DNA from: Theristus sp. LFF4_11
Taxonomy: Eukaryota; Nematoda; Chromadorea; Monhysterida; Xyalidae
NCBI GenBank assembly: GCA_030248135.1
Contig: JASANC010002764.1
Coordinates: 1 to 64,000 of the forward strand
DNA: 64,000 nucleotides
Reading direction: 5' to 3'
Part shown: one piece after another, positions 23,385 through 34,853 of the stretch
Position numbering within the stretch: the stretch's first letter is position 1
Layout: every line of letters starts with the position of its first letter
Notes under the pieces: model-generated
What the model saw: the letters and a program-made list of their open reading frames with translations, nothing else
What the model was told of the DNA's origin: nothing
Database searches by the model: none
Position numbers and translations under genes: made by a program

Positions 23385-24701
23385 CATTCGCCATTTATGA
23401 TTTTACTTGCTGGTTTTTGAATGAATCCATGAACAGTGAAACAAAAAAGAAAGCATTGGACATGGAAGTCATGCGTTGTTCTTCTTTATGTGATGAAAAC
23501 GTTGTCAATTTTGGCTCAAAATGATTCCAAGCTGTGCTGCATTGTTGGTTGTGATTTATGTCATTTGCGTTCGAACACTGGATTATTTATATGTACAGTA
23601 CCGATACGAAGAAAAATCACGGGTGATCATCATAAACTGCAACCACCGTTCAAAAACTGAATTCAGCACACAGCAACCGTCATGACTGCCGAATAGGATG
23701 CTACACTGTATATGATACAAAATGATGTTGGAGTACGCTTGTTTAAAAACCTGTCACTTTTTTCCGGAATACAGAGCATGGGAAGCTATTTGAATTACAG
23801 TGAAAAGAACGAATGTATCGGGTTTGGTTGAAATCAAAAGCCCGTTATTTGTGGCTAAATACAGGATGGGCCAAAAACTACCGGATTTCAAATTGCTCAA
23901 TTTCGCATTTGGTTAGAGGTACCCGGGTCTGAAATTTTGAACCTAATATTTTTTTTAAATTTTCTACATTTGTTTTTTGACAATTTTAGAAAATATGAAT
24001 AATTTTACTTTTTGGCTAAAGAACGATGTGCAATAAGTGCAACAGAAGGTAACTGCCAGTTGGTGTTGAATACGTTTGAAACAACTGGGTTGCACTGCCA
24101 ACAAACCGTTACTGAGGATTTCAAGGAAAAATGTAAGACGGTGTGCGCAAGATTGACGCAGACACTTGATTGCACCAGAAATAGATGATGAGTTTTCGGC
24201 ATTGAATTTGTCAATTTCACATTGAACAACTGAAATATAAACAGATGCAGAAAAAATATTAAAAAAAGGGAAAAATGCGAACCTTAGTTCTGCAATGTTT
24301 TTATATTTCAGTCTCCTACCTCAAACCATACTGTTTGAAATCCGGTAATTTTTATGGCGCACCCTGTATGTTTTCACGCTCCGATCCCGTTCTTTCTTTT
24401 CTTCGCGAGTTCTGTATATCTGCGAAAAGTGACAGGTCTAAAAAAACATGCTGTACACAGGAAACCAACTCAATAAACTGGTCATTATCAAAGCGTTGCT
24501 TCAAGGGACCGACGGGTGATATGTGCTGGAATGGCTGAATCTTCTCGGATCGTTGCCATCATGGGCAAATCGTGCCGCACCCAGTCGGTGTCGGCCGGTC
24601 GACCGTTGCGTCGGTTGGCGTATAACCATTTCATTGATTTATTATATTTGCGGTTCGTTTGATTCAAGGCAAGATCGTGCATGTTGTGCGAATGCGAGTG
24701 G
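23385..24701. other. Interval with a TA-flanked miniature element
   Basis: Downstream of the zinc-finger gene. Apart from the element at 23862–24366, only short unsupported ORFs occur. Confidence 0.45.
23862..24366. mobile_element. TA-flanked miniature element (CAGGRTGGGCCAAAAA family), short copy
   Basis: A 505-bp unit flanked by TA (23860–23861, 24367–24368). It has ~30-bp inverted ends: CAGGATGGGCCAAAAACTAC...ATTTCAAA on the left and, in reverse complement, CAGGGTGCGCCATAAAAATT...ATTTCAAA on the right. The interior shares segments with the longer copy at 45335–46954, for example GACACTTGATTGCACCAGAA and CCTTAGTTCTGCAATGTTT. Confidence 0.75.
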
Positions 24702-24884
24702 TCACACGTAGAATTCGCGTGGAGTTCTGTGCATCTGCTCCGGGTCCAAGTGAAGCGCCTTCGCGAGCTCGTAACTCGACTTGTCCCTGCGATACTTGAC
24801 GACACAGCAGACACAGCTGCAGATGCAGACAGCGACGACGACGACGACCAGAACAACGAGCGCTAACAGCAGCTCCGTAGACAT
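24702..24884 (-). CDS. Small single-pass membrane protein, family not recognised
   Basis: A 60-codon ORF beginning at the ATG at 24884. Residues 4–26 form a strongly hydrophobic helix (LLLALVVLVVVVVAVCICSC), followed by a basic stop-transfer and a hydrophilic 30-residue tail (KYRRDKSSYELAKALHLDPE...REFYV) that should be cytoplasmic. There is an in-frame TGA shortly upstream, so either translation starts here or an upstream exon joins through a splice I cannot place. The valine–cysteine helix and higher GC set it apart from the AT-rich flanks and favour real coding sequence. It could also be the last exon of a type I membrane protein whose other exons lie to the right. Confidence 0.5.
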   Translation of the reverse strand: MSTELLLALVVLVVVVVAVCICSCVCCVVKYRRDKSSYELAKALHLDPEQMHRTPREFYV

Positions 24885-27800
24885 GCAGGCGTCAACACGC
24901 GCATGCGCACGATTACACCCCCACAATCACCTGGCTCGTGTACACCTTGAGCGAAATCGTCTGCAAACAGCATTTCACAAATGATGCAAATCGTCGAAAC
25001 ACAACCAACAACGAAAACAATGCGCGCAGCTGCATTCTTCACGCTAAAATAATCTGATTTGATTTCGCCATTTCACGATAAACGGATAGCAATCGCATTT
25101 ACTTTTTTTTATTCCGATTGCTTCTGGCAGAATAAGCTGATACACAAAAACGGCGCAAGTAAAATCACAAGCTTGCAAGCTATACATATGTGTACTGCAT
25201 AAAAGGAGCTGAGAATTACTCAAAAAGCTGCTTTTAACACGACCGGCGTTGGGAATCCGGAGGTGCGGAATTCATGCAGTTGGAACAGAATGCATTTGAT
25301 TGTGGCTGGTAATGCGGCACGGATGAAAACAGAAAAACGCTGTCAGGGGACGGAGCACGGTCAGAAAAAGAAGAACGAATGCACTTGCTTCCGGTTGGGC
25401 CAGAACAGATTTTTTAGACAAATTTTGTTGGCTCCAGTTTTTTCGGTTTTATTTGAAAAAGAGAAAAAAGCAGCGATTACAACAGTTGCATGGAAATAAC
25501 ATGTAGCGAATCTGCAAAGCTCATTTATTAATCGGTAACAGGCGAAAGTAAAATTAGCTAGAAAAAATGTTTTTTTGTCCATTAACGACCGCAGTTTGCA
25601 CATTTACCACAGGAAAAAAGCCAGTTTGAATGCCAAAAGACGCACCACGCAGTACTCGTATTTTGGTGTGCCGCAGAAGAGCAAATGACTTAGAGACTGT
25701 GTGCATGTGAACGTGTGCCCATGCCGGACACTGCTGCTTACGTGGCTGCAACGGGCATGTCTCCTTTTGAAAATCGATGTTGTTGCGCATGTAAGCGCTG
25801 CTGCTTTTCACACGAGAAAAAGACATGATGAAACACAACGAGTGAGATTGGTTTGTTCAAATGTGCTCACGTTCGTGCACCTCCAAGCAGGCGGGCTTAT
25901 GCTTGCAGGTAAAATAATCAGAATGGAAAGGTTGACGTATAAAAACGTCAAATAGAGCAGCGTTAATATAAGATAAGACACACAGATTCGTGCCTCAATT
26001 TAAAATCATCATTGCGCAAACAGTTTACTAATTTTTCGCATTGCAGGCTTACAAAGACATTATCTGCAAAAGAACTGAGTAAAACTTTTTACAGAAACAT
26101 CAACTACAAAACTACCAACCTTTCGTAAACCTTGCCACGGAAGGAACTTGTTTTCTTGCAACTTGTTGTCGCGAGTTTTTTTCAGCATCGCAAAGCAAGC
26201 AGAATAAACGAGCGATGTACGGGAGTCGTTGCAAACACGCACGTGCACAGACGAAAAAAACAAGAGTCACAAAACACTTTTCAAGGGTTCCGCAGCTGGA
26301 TGTGACTCGTTTCGACAACAGCCGTCTTATCATATACAGCGCATGTACCGCACATAAAAAAAGTTGAAACAGCAATCATAATTTTGGCGCGTACAGAGAA
26401 CACAACCGGAACATAGACGTTACATAGCTGATGTGCAGCAGGACGGAGACAACGCTGCAGCCGAGTGCGTGTGCGTAATAAATGTCCATAACTAGGTAGA
26501 ACAGTGAACCGAGTAGTGTCAGTGAAGGCGCCAATATAATGCACACCGGCTTTTGTGTGTCTCTGTGCGCTGCCATACGGCAATTTCGGTTTCGAAAGCT
26601 CTGCTCTGTATAATGCACAACAGATATCGAGATAACCGGGCACAGCTTTCTCTCGCAAAAGCTTCAGCTCCGTACATACGTCTATAATGTATGTGTGTGT
26701 GCGTGTGTGTGTGTGTGTGCTTGCTGCATCGGCACAAAAACGATGTTGAAACCGCAGAGACGCACCGCTTTCTCGCTGTATGACTGACATTTCTCACATT
26801 CATACAGGAGAGAGCGTGTGGCCGCATCAGCCCCGTTCGACTGTCAACTATGACGCAGCACGTATAACACTCTTGACAGCTGCCATGCATCGAACAAAGA
26901 TCCATTTTTTAAAACCATCTCCCTTCGCATGTTGCCCGTGCGTGTCTCAATCAAGCCCATAATCTGAACGACGCGCTTGTGCGGCTTATGAAATTGTACA
27001 AAATGGTGGCGCACTTCCATGTTGGCGTGATCTGCTGCACCTTTTCGGATCAACCTTTTCTACCCGTGACGAAGCTAAATACATGAAATAAAAGCTTTAA
27101 TTTTGTACTTTAGTTCAGCAAAAGCCCACAAAACGACACACAGCTAGCACATGTACATATGAGTTATATGAGTTACTCAAGCTTCCGAAATGTAGCACTG
27201 CATGTTAGCGATTGACTGGCAACCTCATGCACTAAAACTGGTCAAACAACAAAAAAACGCTCAATGCGCCCAGTCATACCGCCAAAGCAAACGCACAGTT
27301 GCACTTGTTCAGAGAAGCGAATGGCGCAGGGCGCACGCAGTGATACAGATGTGAGAGATATGAATGTTGCACAAAACGCCAATGACATCAGCGACACGCG
27401 TCACTCATTTCGTTGTAGAGGGCAGCTGCTGCGGTCGCATGCGTGCGCACAAGACAACAATAAATAATAAAGTAACTGCACTTTGCCGCGCAGGCTGAGC
27501 CAGTCAATCCTAAGATGGCAAATTGCGACCAGCGACCGCACTTGGTTCGCTTCATGTCCCCGCAACTACTGTATTTGTCGTTTTGGGTTGCACACTATAT
27601 GTTTCTTTTCAAGTTCACTATTCTCGAACTTGGCAGACTTTTGGATAAAAAATTATCATTCGGTTCGAGCACAAAAACCTCTGTGCAGTGCACTGAAGCG
27701 AAGAACACGAAGCACAAAAGCATCTTTTTAAGCTTTTGTCGCTTGTTGAAATAAGGAAGCGTCAGTCGTCAATTCAAATCAGGTGACAGGTTTCAAACTC

Positions 27801-28191
27801 TGGCTGCCCGCGAGGCCCTCGAGGTTTTCTCGCTCAAAGACAACATACAGATGTAATGTATGAATTTCAGTATTTGCACACGTTCGCAGCGATAAATCAT
27901 TTTGAACAAAACAATACATTGCTTGTCTGCGACTTTGGATAAACTTTCGCTACATTCTGCAATAGCACACATCATTTTAAAACGTTTTTTGTCCTGTGTA
28001 TCACAATACGTAGTACGTACGTATCCCACACATTGATCACACTAGAAACCATTGACAACTGTGCAAACAAATAAAAAAAGTACGCTCCGAAAAATATTAT
28101 GCCGACACAAGCAACAAAGCAAGCGTGTGCAACATCAAAGAGCAAGTAAACGTGCGCCGCGCATTGTTGCTGCGCACTTTTTGGCGCACGC
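24885..28191. other. Gene-poor interval
   Basis: I find no domain-bearing ORF or convincing splice set. A (GT)n microsatellite is at about 26692–26722. Plus-strand ORFs near 27515 and minus-strand ORFs near 26281–26905 are cysteine-, histidine- or tyrosine-rich by composition, without motif support. 3' UTR of the GTPase gene may occupy the right end. Confidence 0.45.
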
Positions 28192-29795
28192 TCATGAAAG
28201 CGCACAGTGCGCTCGGTTTCGGTCGCGCTCGGCAGCCCGCTGGATACGCTCAAAGTCCTTCGGGTCAAACGCGCAGCTGCCGCGCTTCACGGCCGCCGCC
28301 GACGGAATCGACTGGCGACGCTTCTTGAGCGACTTCAGCTCGTTCTGCGTTCGGCTGAGCAGCTGATGGAACACGTGCTTGCACTGAACGAAAAGAACCA
28401 TCGATTTAGCACACAGCTTTGGTTTCTTCAGAAGTTTTTGACATACTACATAGCTACGTGTACAGGGGAGTAAAGAAGACGGTACTGATTTTAATTGGTT
28501 ATTTTTATGTAAATCTAAAACATTGATGGATTCCGCTGAAATTTGCAACGGAGGTTCTCGTAGACGGGAAACTTTGCTTTTTTGAAACTTTTTTGAATTG
28601 TTGTGGGATTACGTTTTTTGACTGGAATTTGAAAAACTTCGATTTTCGGTTTTACGAACAAAATCTCCGCAGGTTCGTTGAATATTTGTGTTCGCAAGCT
28701 GACCACGCTCAATTTTAAGTTTAGCTCTGTTTAAAATTTAGCTCGAGAAATGTGGATGGCAACATTTGAGATCGACGTGCCTAGCTTATCTAGATGCGTA
28801 ACGCCATTTGCCATGTACATGTGTCACCGACCATGTCTTCGTCGTGTGCCGTGAGCAGCGTGTACGGCACTCGATTGAGCGCTGCGAATCTGCTGACGTC
28901 AGTCACGGACACGTCATAGGCCGACTCGTCGCAGTCTCTCAGGTCGATTTTATTGCCGATCAGCAGCACCGGTGCATTCCGCTCATTCGTCTTTCTGATC
29001 TCCATGAGCGTGCTTTTCGCGATCTCCCAGGACACCGGATCAGTGACCGAAAACACGACCATGATTGCGTCGCTCGTCTGCATGTAGCTGAAACAAGTAT
29101 GCGCCAGTGTATGTTGCACTCATATGAACAGAAAACTACGAAATGAACATGGTGTATGCAATTCTGGAACGGAATTTCGGCAACGTTGAAACGTACAGTT
29201 GACGCATTGACGGGAACTCAGCCGAGCCGGCGGTGTCGACGACTTGCAGCTGTACAGTGTGCACCTGCCCGTCACCGGGCACGTCGTATTCAACCCAGTT
29301 GCACTCCTCGACAGTCGCCACGTACTGCTCCACAAACACTCCCCACAGAAACTGACTCACCAGCGCTGTCTTGCCGACCTAAAAAATTAACAATAATTTT
29401 TTTTTGCGTTGCAATTTTACATTATTATAATAATATATTGCAATAATTAAATTACATCGTTGTAATCGCCCTTACGCAAGTTTCTAAACTAGTCAACGCG
29501 AAAACACTGGCAAATCAGCACCAAATCAGCGTGACCTACGATCCAATTAATAATGCAATTTACGATCCGTGTTTATTCTTGTTATAATCAGTGACTCGAA
29601 GCGATATGCAGCAACAGCACTGACCCTGGAGGCGCCCATAACAGCCATTTTGAGATGTTGTTCGCCGGGCGGACAACTGGACGCAATACTGGATCGAGCG
29701 CTGCTCTTGGACGCGCCGCTGCTGCTGCCGCGTGAATTGCCGGACAGCCGGTGCGAGATGAGACGCTCGTGCGCACCGCCGCTGTGCTTCTCCAT
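28192..29795 (-). CDS. Ras-family small GTPase with N- and C-terminal extensions and CAAX box (4 exons)
   Basis: Exons 29795–29625, 29378–29197, 29087–28832 and 28383–28192 join in phase to 266 residues. G1 is GASRVGKT (about residues 54–61). Switch I is around YVATVEE, G3 is VVDTAGSAEFPSMRQLY, G4 is NKIDL and G5 is near LLTAHDED. A Ser/Gly-rich extension of ~50 residues precedes the G domain, and a Lys/Arg-rich tail of ~45 follows. The protein ends in CALS, a CAAX box predicted to be farnesylated. The residues matching Ras G12 and Q61 are both Ser, and G13 is Arg. Intrinsic GTPase activity may therefore be low, as described for RASD/DIRAS/RGK-type proteins. The closest subfamily by eye is the RASD/DIRAS-like branch, with low confidence. 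It should act at a membrane. The exon 3 donor (ATG|GTCGGT) is the weakest splice. Confidence 0.87.
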
Positions 29796-29939
29796 GGTTA
29801 CCAGACACGCACTTGCTTTTATTTGTATTTATGTTTTTGATTAATAAAGCATTGTAAACAGCATTGTGCTTGACGTTGTTTTTGCTCAACTAAAATACAC
29901 GTTTCAAAAGATGTACTTGCGTCATGTTAATTGAACATA

Positions 29940-30199
29940 CCGTAAAGACTGCATATAAAGTTTCTCCCACTTGTGAGACCCCCACCCAACAGTGGCGGAG
30001 TCGCATGGCGGGAAACTAAAAAGTTCAACATTTTGACTTTGTCGAATTCCCACTTTGTTTATAAGGCCGGACTTCCTAATCTTTGCCTTATGAGACCTCC
30101 TCCCACTTATATCTAAGGTTGTCACATAAAATTGCATTTTTTCAGAAATTTTTCATTTACAAATTTATATAAGGTGACCTTATATGCAAGACTTTGCGG
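29940..30199. mobile_element. TA-flanked miniature inverted-repeat element
   Basis: 260 bp flanked by TA. The left end is CCGTAAAGACTGCATATAAA; the reverse complement of the right end is CCGCAAAGTCTTGCATATAA. The interior has short palindromic parts (TCTCCCACTTGTGAGACC and GAGACCTCCTCCCACTTAT). No ORF. Confidence 0.65.
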
Positions 30200-31159
30200 T
30201 ATATAGTGCGCTATGCAAGTAAAGTAAGATACTTGACAAGAAAAGTTGAGGCGCGAAGCCCCCAGTGAAGCAATAGAGCTTTTCAAAGTGTTGAGCAACA
30301 AGGTCGTGTGAATGACTAACTTTCATACATTCAATTAATTAGCACCGGAATGTGCAAGTGGGCGAACGTTCACGTGACACTGAAAAGAAAACGCGAACAG
30401 CTTGTAAAGAATTTCATCCGTGGCAGAATGCCTGTGGAAAAGTCCGAAAGCAGGTGAACAAATGTGCACTTTACAAATGATATTGCTTCAAAGATTCTGT
30501 ACCGCACTTCCAACGGGTAGTTTGCAGTAATTCTTTTTGAGTGTGAAAGAGCTAGCAAATATTATCAATCTGAACAACATGTCATTCGCATTCACGTTTT
30601 AAAATTAACTAGCATTCGACCCGTGCCTATAACGTAATTTTCATTTCGATGGGAATCAAATTCATCAAAGCGACAGTGACAAAGTCTCGTGGCGTGTGTA
30701 TTGTTGAATAATATGCACATCAGTCGTTGCAACTGACGTGTCAGACTAGCAAATTAGAAAAGAATTCAGAAACTAATTGTTGATACAATGCAATAAACAA
30801 AACATTGGTTGTCAAGGACGTTTTTTGACAAACATGCTTTGTTTTTCGGAGAAAGTGCACGTCTCCAGTTGCCAACAACAAAAATATTTATTTCTCTAGC
30901 TGCATCACAGTGAAAGATGATACACGAGAGTGTGAGAAAAAAGAGCGCTACTCATTTGCTACACTGTTTATAGTGTACTGTAGTACCTAATTTCCTCGTC
31001 TTTATTTAGAAGCGCTTGGGTAATATACGAATTGTTTATTTACAGAGACAAGGATAATCAGGCAAGAATACATATGGCAAATATAATAGGCTTCAAAACA
31101 TCATAGACGGGTTTCAGGATGCAGTAAATTTGGTTATTAGAAAGGAAAATAATGCTTGC

Positions 31160-31260
31160 TTAAGGTGCATTCATGTTGCAGTATTTAGTGCCCGCGCAGA
31201 TATGTTTTAACAACATAGCTGTGCAGTCACTAAATACTGCAACATGAATGCGCCCTTAGA
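31160..31260. mobile_element. Short hairpin element with TTAA at one end
   Basis: About 100 bp. The arm AAGGTGCATTCATGTTGCAG plus TATTTAGTG is repeated inverted as CACTAAATA plus CTGCAACATGAATGCGCCCTT, around a ~40-base loop. TTAA precedes the left arm; TTAG follows the right arm. It resembles piggyBac-type miniature elements. Confidence 0.5.
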
Positions 31261-33059
31261 CATGCACACTCACGCAATTTGCTGTGTTGAAAAATGATGA
31301 ACGGACACAGCAGCTGCTGATGACCAAGTCGACCACAAAAACGTCGAGGTTTTTATTTAAAAATTGCAGTACAACAGGTGACGGAGCAAAAATATAAATC
31401 GCATGAACCGGCTAAGGCGCCGAAAGCAACATGCAAGTTGTGTCAGACAGACATTCACAGAAACACAGATTCATGGGTGACAGGCAGTATAGGAACATTT
31501 CAAGTAAAACGAACACAAACGCGGCAGCAGGCAGCGGATACTTTGCAAATGCCGAATGTCTGACCAGCAGTGGTCAACAGCGTCGTGACTGCGTTAGCTA
31601 GCAAGCCTCTGAAATCCCTGTTTGTGCACAAGCATGGATTTTATGTGCCTGTACATTGTACATAATTTTGTTCGCCTGTGAATTATATGATCAGCTAGCC
31701 ATTATATGGCCAAACGAACGCAACTAGATTCTACGCAATTCTATTACGAATGGGCATTCTGTGACTGACCAGCTAGCCACAGCTATACTACAAAATGCCC
31801 CTGGTGGTTGTTGCTCATGACTGCGTATAGCAAGGGCTTTGGCATGCAAAAAGGATCCAAATCTCAAAAGTGTCACAAAATCTATTGAACTTGCTATATG
31901 GAAAGTGCGCCCTGCTGTAAAAAATTGCAGTTGCGTATATGGACGGTTGCGCTACACCATCAAACGACTGTTCACTGAACTTGTCTGTACAACACTTTCA
32001 TTGAGCTACGTAACTTCGGTTATGAATAAAGCCATTAACGCTGTTGTCAATTAATTTTTGTTATTTTATTACGTACCGCCAAACACTTTTTTAACTCCAA
32101 AGTTGAAAGAGTTCTCATAGTTTCATGTCATTTTGAGCTCGAAGAAACCGGGTGAAACTGTGATCACATGTAGAAGTTGACTCTTCAGTGCATAAAAAAG
32201 TGAATCAATGATTGTGAGAAACTGGAAAATACAAACATACAGAAAAAATAACTACTATGTATGGTGTGCGATAGCTGGCAATTCAAAGTCTCATGAAAAA
32301 AAACCGGTGGTACTAACCAGCCGATACCACTCGAAAAAGAACATCAACCCATACTTTCTGGCACAGAACGCATTAGAATTCTAGATGAGCTCTGTCGGTG
32401 CACAAAAAAATCTCAGTGCTCAATAAAAGTTTATGCTGCGAATCCACACAAAATAACGTTATTGTAGTTTTCGTTTGCTTTTTTACTTTTTTAACTTTAT
32501 TCTAAGCGTGTGTGGTCAGTCAGAAATCGTAATCAGACCAACGGTGGGAATGACTAAAACTAACTGCTTTTATAAATGTATGTGCTTTGTTGCACGTACA
32601 TTACATTCAGTATTGTGTAGTTTGTCGTCATGTTGATCTGACAGCCGTTTTGCGAGAATAAGACTTAATCAAATTTGTCTTTTGCATATATGTATCGATA
32701 TGTGTTTGGAAAATAAGTCAGTTGTTAGAACAAACAAACAAACAAGGGACAGTAACAAGTTCAGTTGAATCCGACTTGTGCCAGCGAAAACAAAACCAAC
32801 CACAATAACGGGTCAGTGTTAAAACCAGTTTTTGTGGTTTTACACTATCACGTATCGTATCTCGACAACAAGAAATTACAGATAAAACTAAATTACACTT
32901 TAAACCAAACTAAATTTACAAAAACAAACAGCACAAATTTAGCAAATTATGCATATATGCAACGTCCGAATAAAAATCAAACCGAAAATAGTAATGCATA
33001 AAAGCAAAACAACATATTGTAAGCAAGCAGTAACAACATGTGTTTTGACTGTTATGTAT

Positions 33060-34853
33060 TCAGTCCATTGGTTCAGGAACATATTCCGGTTTGAGGAAAG
33101 ATCCCGGCTGAAAGTGTTTCAAACTGATAAGCTTATTAGTTTAGAGTAACGTTTCATAATGCCTAAATATTGCAAAAAAGCAACTCACATCGCCCGTACT
33201 GTAGTCTTGTCGAAGCAGTCCTTCGCTGACCTGAAAGATCATCATTGTATTGAACGTTGAAAGAAAACAAATGTTAGAATTTTTGAATACTGCACACCTC
33301 TTCATTTCCAAAGATTAATGCCAATGAAACGATTATTCCACACAGTCCACAGAAACCTGCATACGCGTAGTGCAGCACAGGAAATGCGTTTTTAGAAATT
33401 CCATCGCGAAGAAAAAGCATTGCCGCAAGCAACCAGCAAACAATAAACACAGGTGCTACGATTAGAATCCATTTTCTGGTCGCCCTAAATACTATGTAGT
33501 TGTCAATTAACTGGTCTGCGTTTAATTATAAATCAAAGTGACTTACCTCAAACACATAAGTCGATTTTGATAATTCAATGTGTCAGCGATGTCAGCATTC
33601 ACTTCTTGTTTCGGTAACTGACAATGAACAAACAGGGCGACGGTAATGCCCAACTGTTGCGAAAAAATAGTAACTATGTTGCTGGAAATCAAGTACTTCA
33701 AAATAATGCCACGAAAAAAGCCCCAACATACGCACAATGCTGTTCCCAATTGGTAGCATAATCATTATCACCATTATCCAGCTGTTATTTGAAGGCCAAC
33801 AGCTGCAATAGAATTATCATTTTAATCACAACGGTGAACCACAATTCTTGAATTTCTGAATTTTTGAATTTATCTTGAATCATTTGACGTCGACCTCGTC
33901 TTGGTTATTTTTGCAAATTTGGACTTCTTCATTGATGCGCTTGCAATTTGCACACGAAAACAGGCAAATAGGTTTTCACGTGTGGCAGCATTTGAAATCA
34001 TAAAAATTATGGCGGTAAATATTATAACGCGGTTCTGGGCAGTGCGTAAAGCAAATGACTTTTCAAGCGTGCATGTCAACCAAATTTGTTACATACGTGC
34101 ATGCATTTTTTACGTGCATAGCGAACATACATACATGTCCGAATTACTTATTGGAAGCACGACCATTTTAATTTCGGCAAACCGAACTTGTTACCGTCTT
34201 TATTATAATTTTCAGCAATCGGAATGCGACACACATTCTAGACGCTTACACATGTTATAACTTACTAAGGAACTGTAGTGCTGTAGTCATCCCAAACTGC
34301 CAGTCCCGTCATCAACACATAAATAGCTGGTAGACCCCAAGAAACAAATGCAAAAATAAATGTTGGTGGTCCTGCTTGAAGACCATTATACTGAAAATAA
34401 AAACTTTTTGATAAGGAGGGGCAACGACAAATAGCAAGCTGTTAAAACAGTTAGGAAGTGTAACAAACCAGAACATTCGATTTGAATAATGCAAGCAGAT
34501 TGAAAGCAAGACATAATAACCACATGGCCACTGAGAGATAGAAAAAGTTGACAAATGCACCCAACAAGCGGCACGCAGTCTGAAAGTGTTTCTTTTATTC
34601 TTTTTCTGCATGGTCAAATAAGAAAAATGGTAAAAGAATGACCATGTACCTGAGTCTCAACATGTAAACCAGCAACAAAACAAGATTGTCCAGCGATGAG
34701 AGCAAAAACCAAATTGCGAAACATGACAATCCGTTTGCTCTGCATTCGGCGAATGTACAGTAGTACACATAGTGCACTCGCTTGTAGCAAAAGTGAAGCC
34801 CCAAGTGTAAAATGCCAGAGAACTTTTAATATGGGCCAGTGAGTGTCCGGATC
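33060..34853 (-). other. Receptor block 7: seven-helix bundle and short cytoplasmic tail
   Basis: Exons 34853–34650 (TM1 LWHFTLGASLLLQASALCVL and TM2 MFRNLVFALIAGQSCFVAGL), 34579–34469 (TM3 LLGAFVNFFYLSVAMWLLCL), 34390–34266 (TM4 FIFAFVSWGLPAIYVLMTGL), 33802–33736 and 33695–33547 (TM5 and the following loop), 33484–33298 (TM6 WILIVAPVFIVCWLLAAMLF and TM7 YAYAGFCGLCGIIVSLALIF), 33230–33189 and 33107–33060 (tail ending YVPEPMD, then TGA). The TM1–TM2 loop basic residues and the W in TM4 match class B/adhesion receptors. The tail is only about 30 residues. TM5 is interrupted by a 40-bp intron. Confidence 0.9.

Larger units (their letters stand above)
29796..33059. other. Intergenic interval between the GTPase and the giant receptor
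   Basis: Contains two miniature elements (29940–30199 and 31160–31260) and AT-rich DNA with only short ORFs. The 3' UTR of the receptor gene should occupy the right end. No RNA gene was seen. Confidence 0.5.

Noticed and set aside
26692..26722. Possible regulatory function of the GT repeat
   Set aside because: A plain dinucleotide microsatellite with no associated gene signal.
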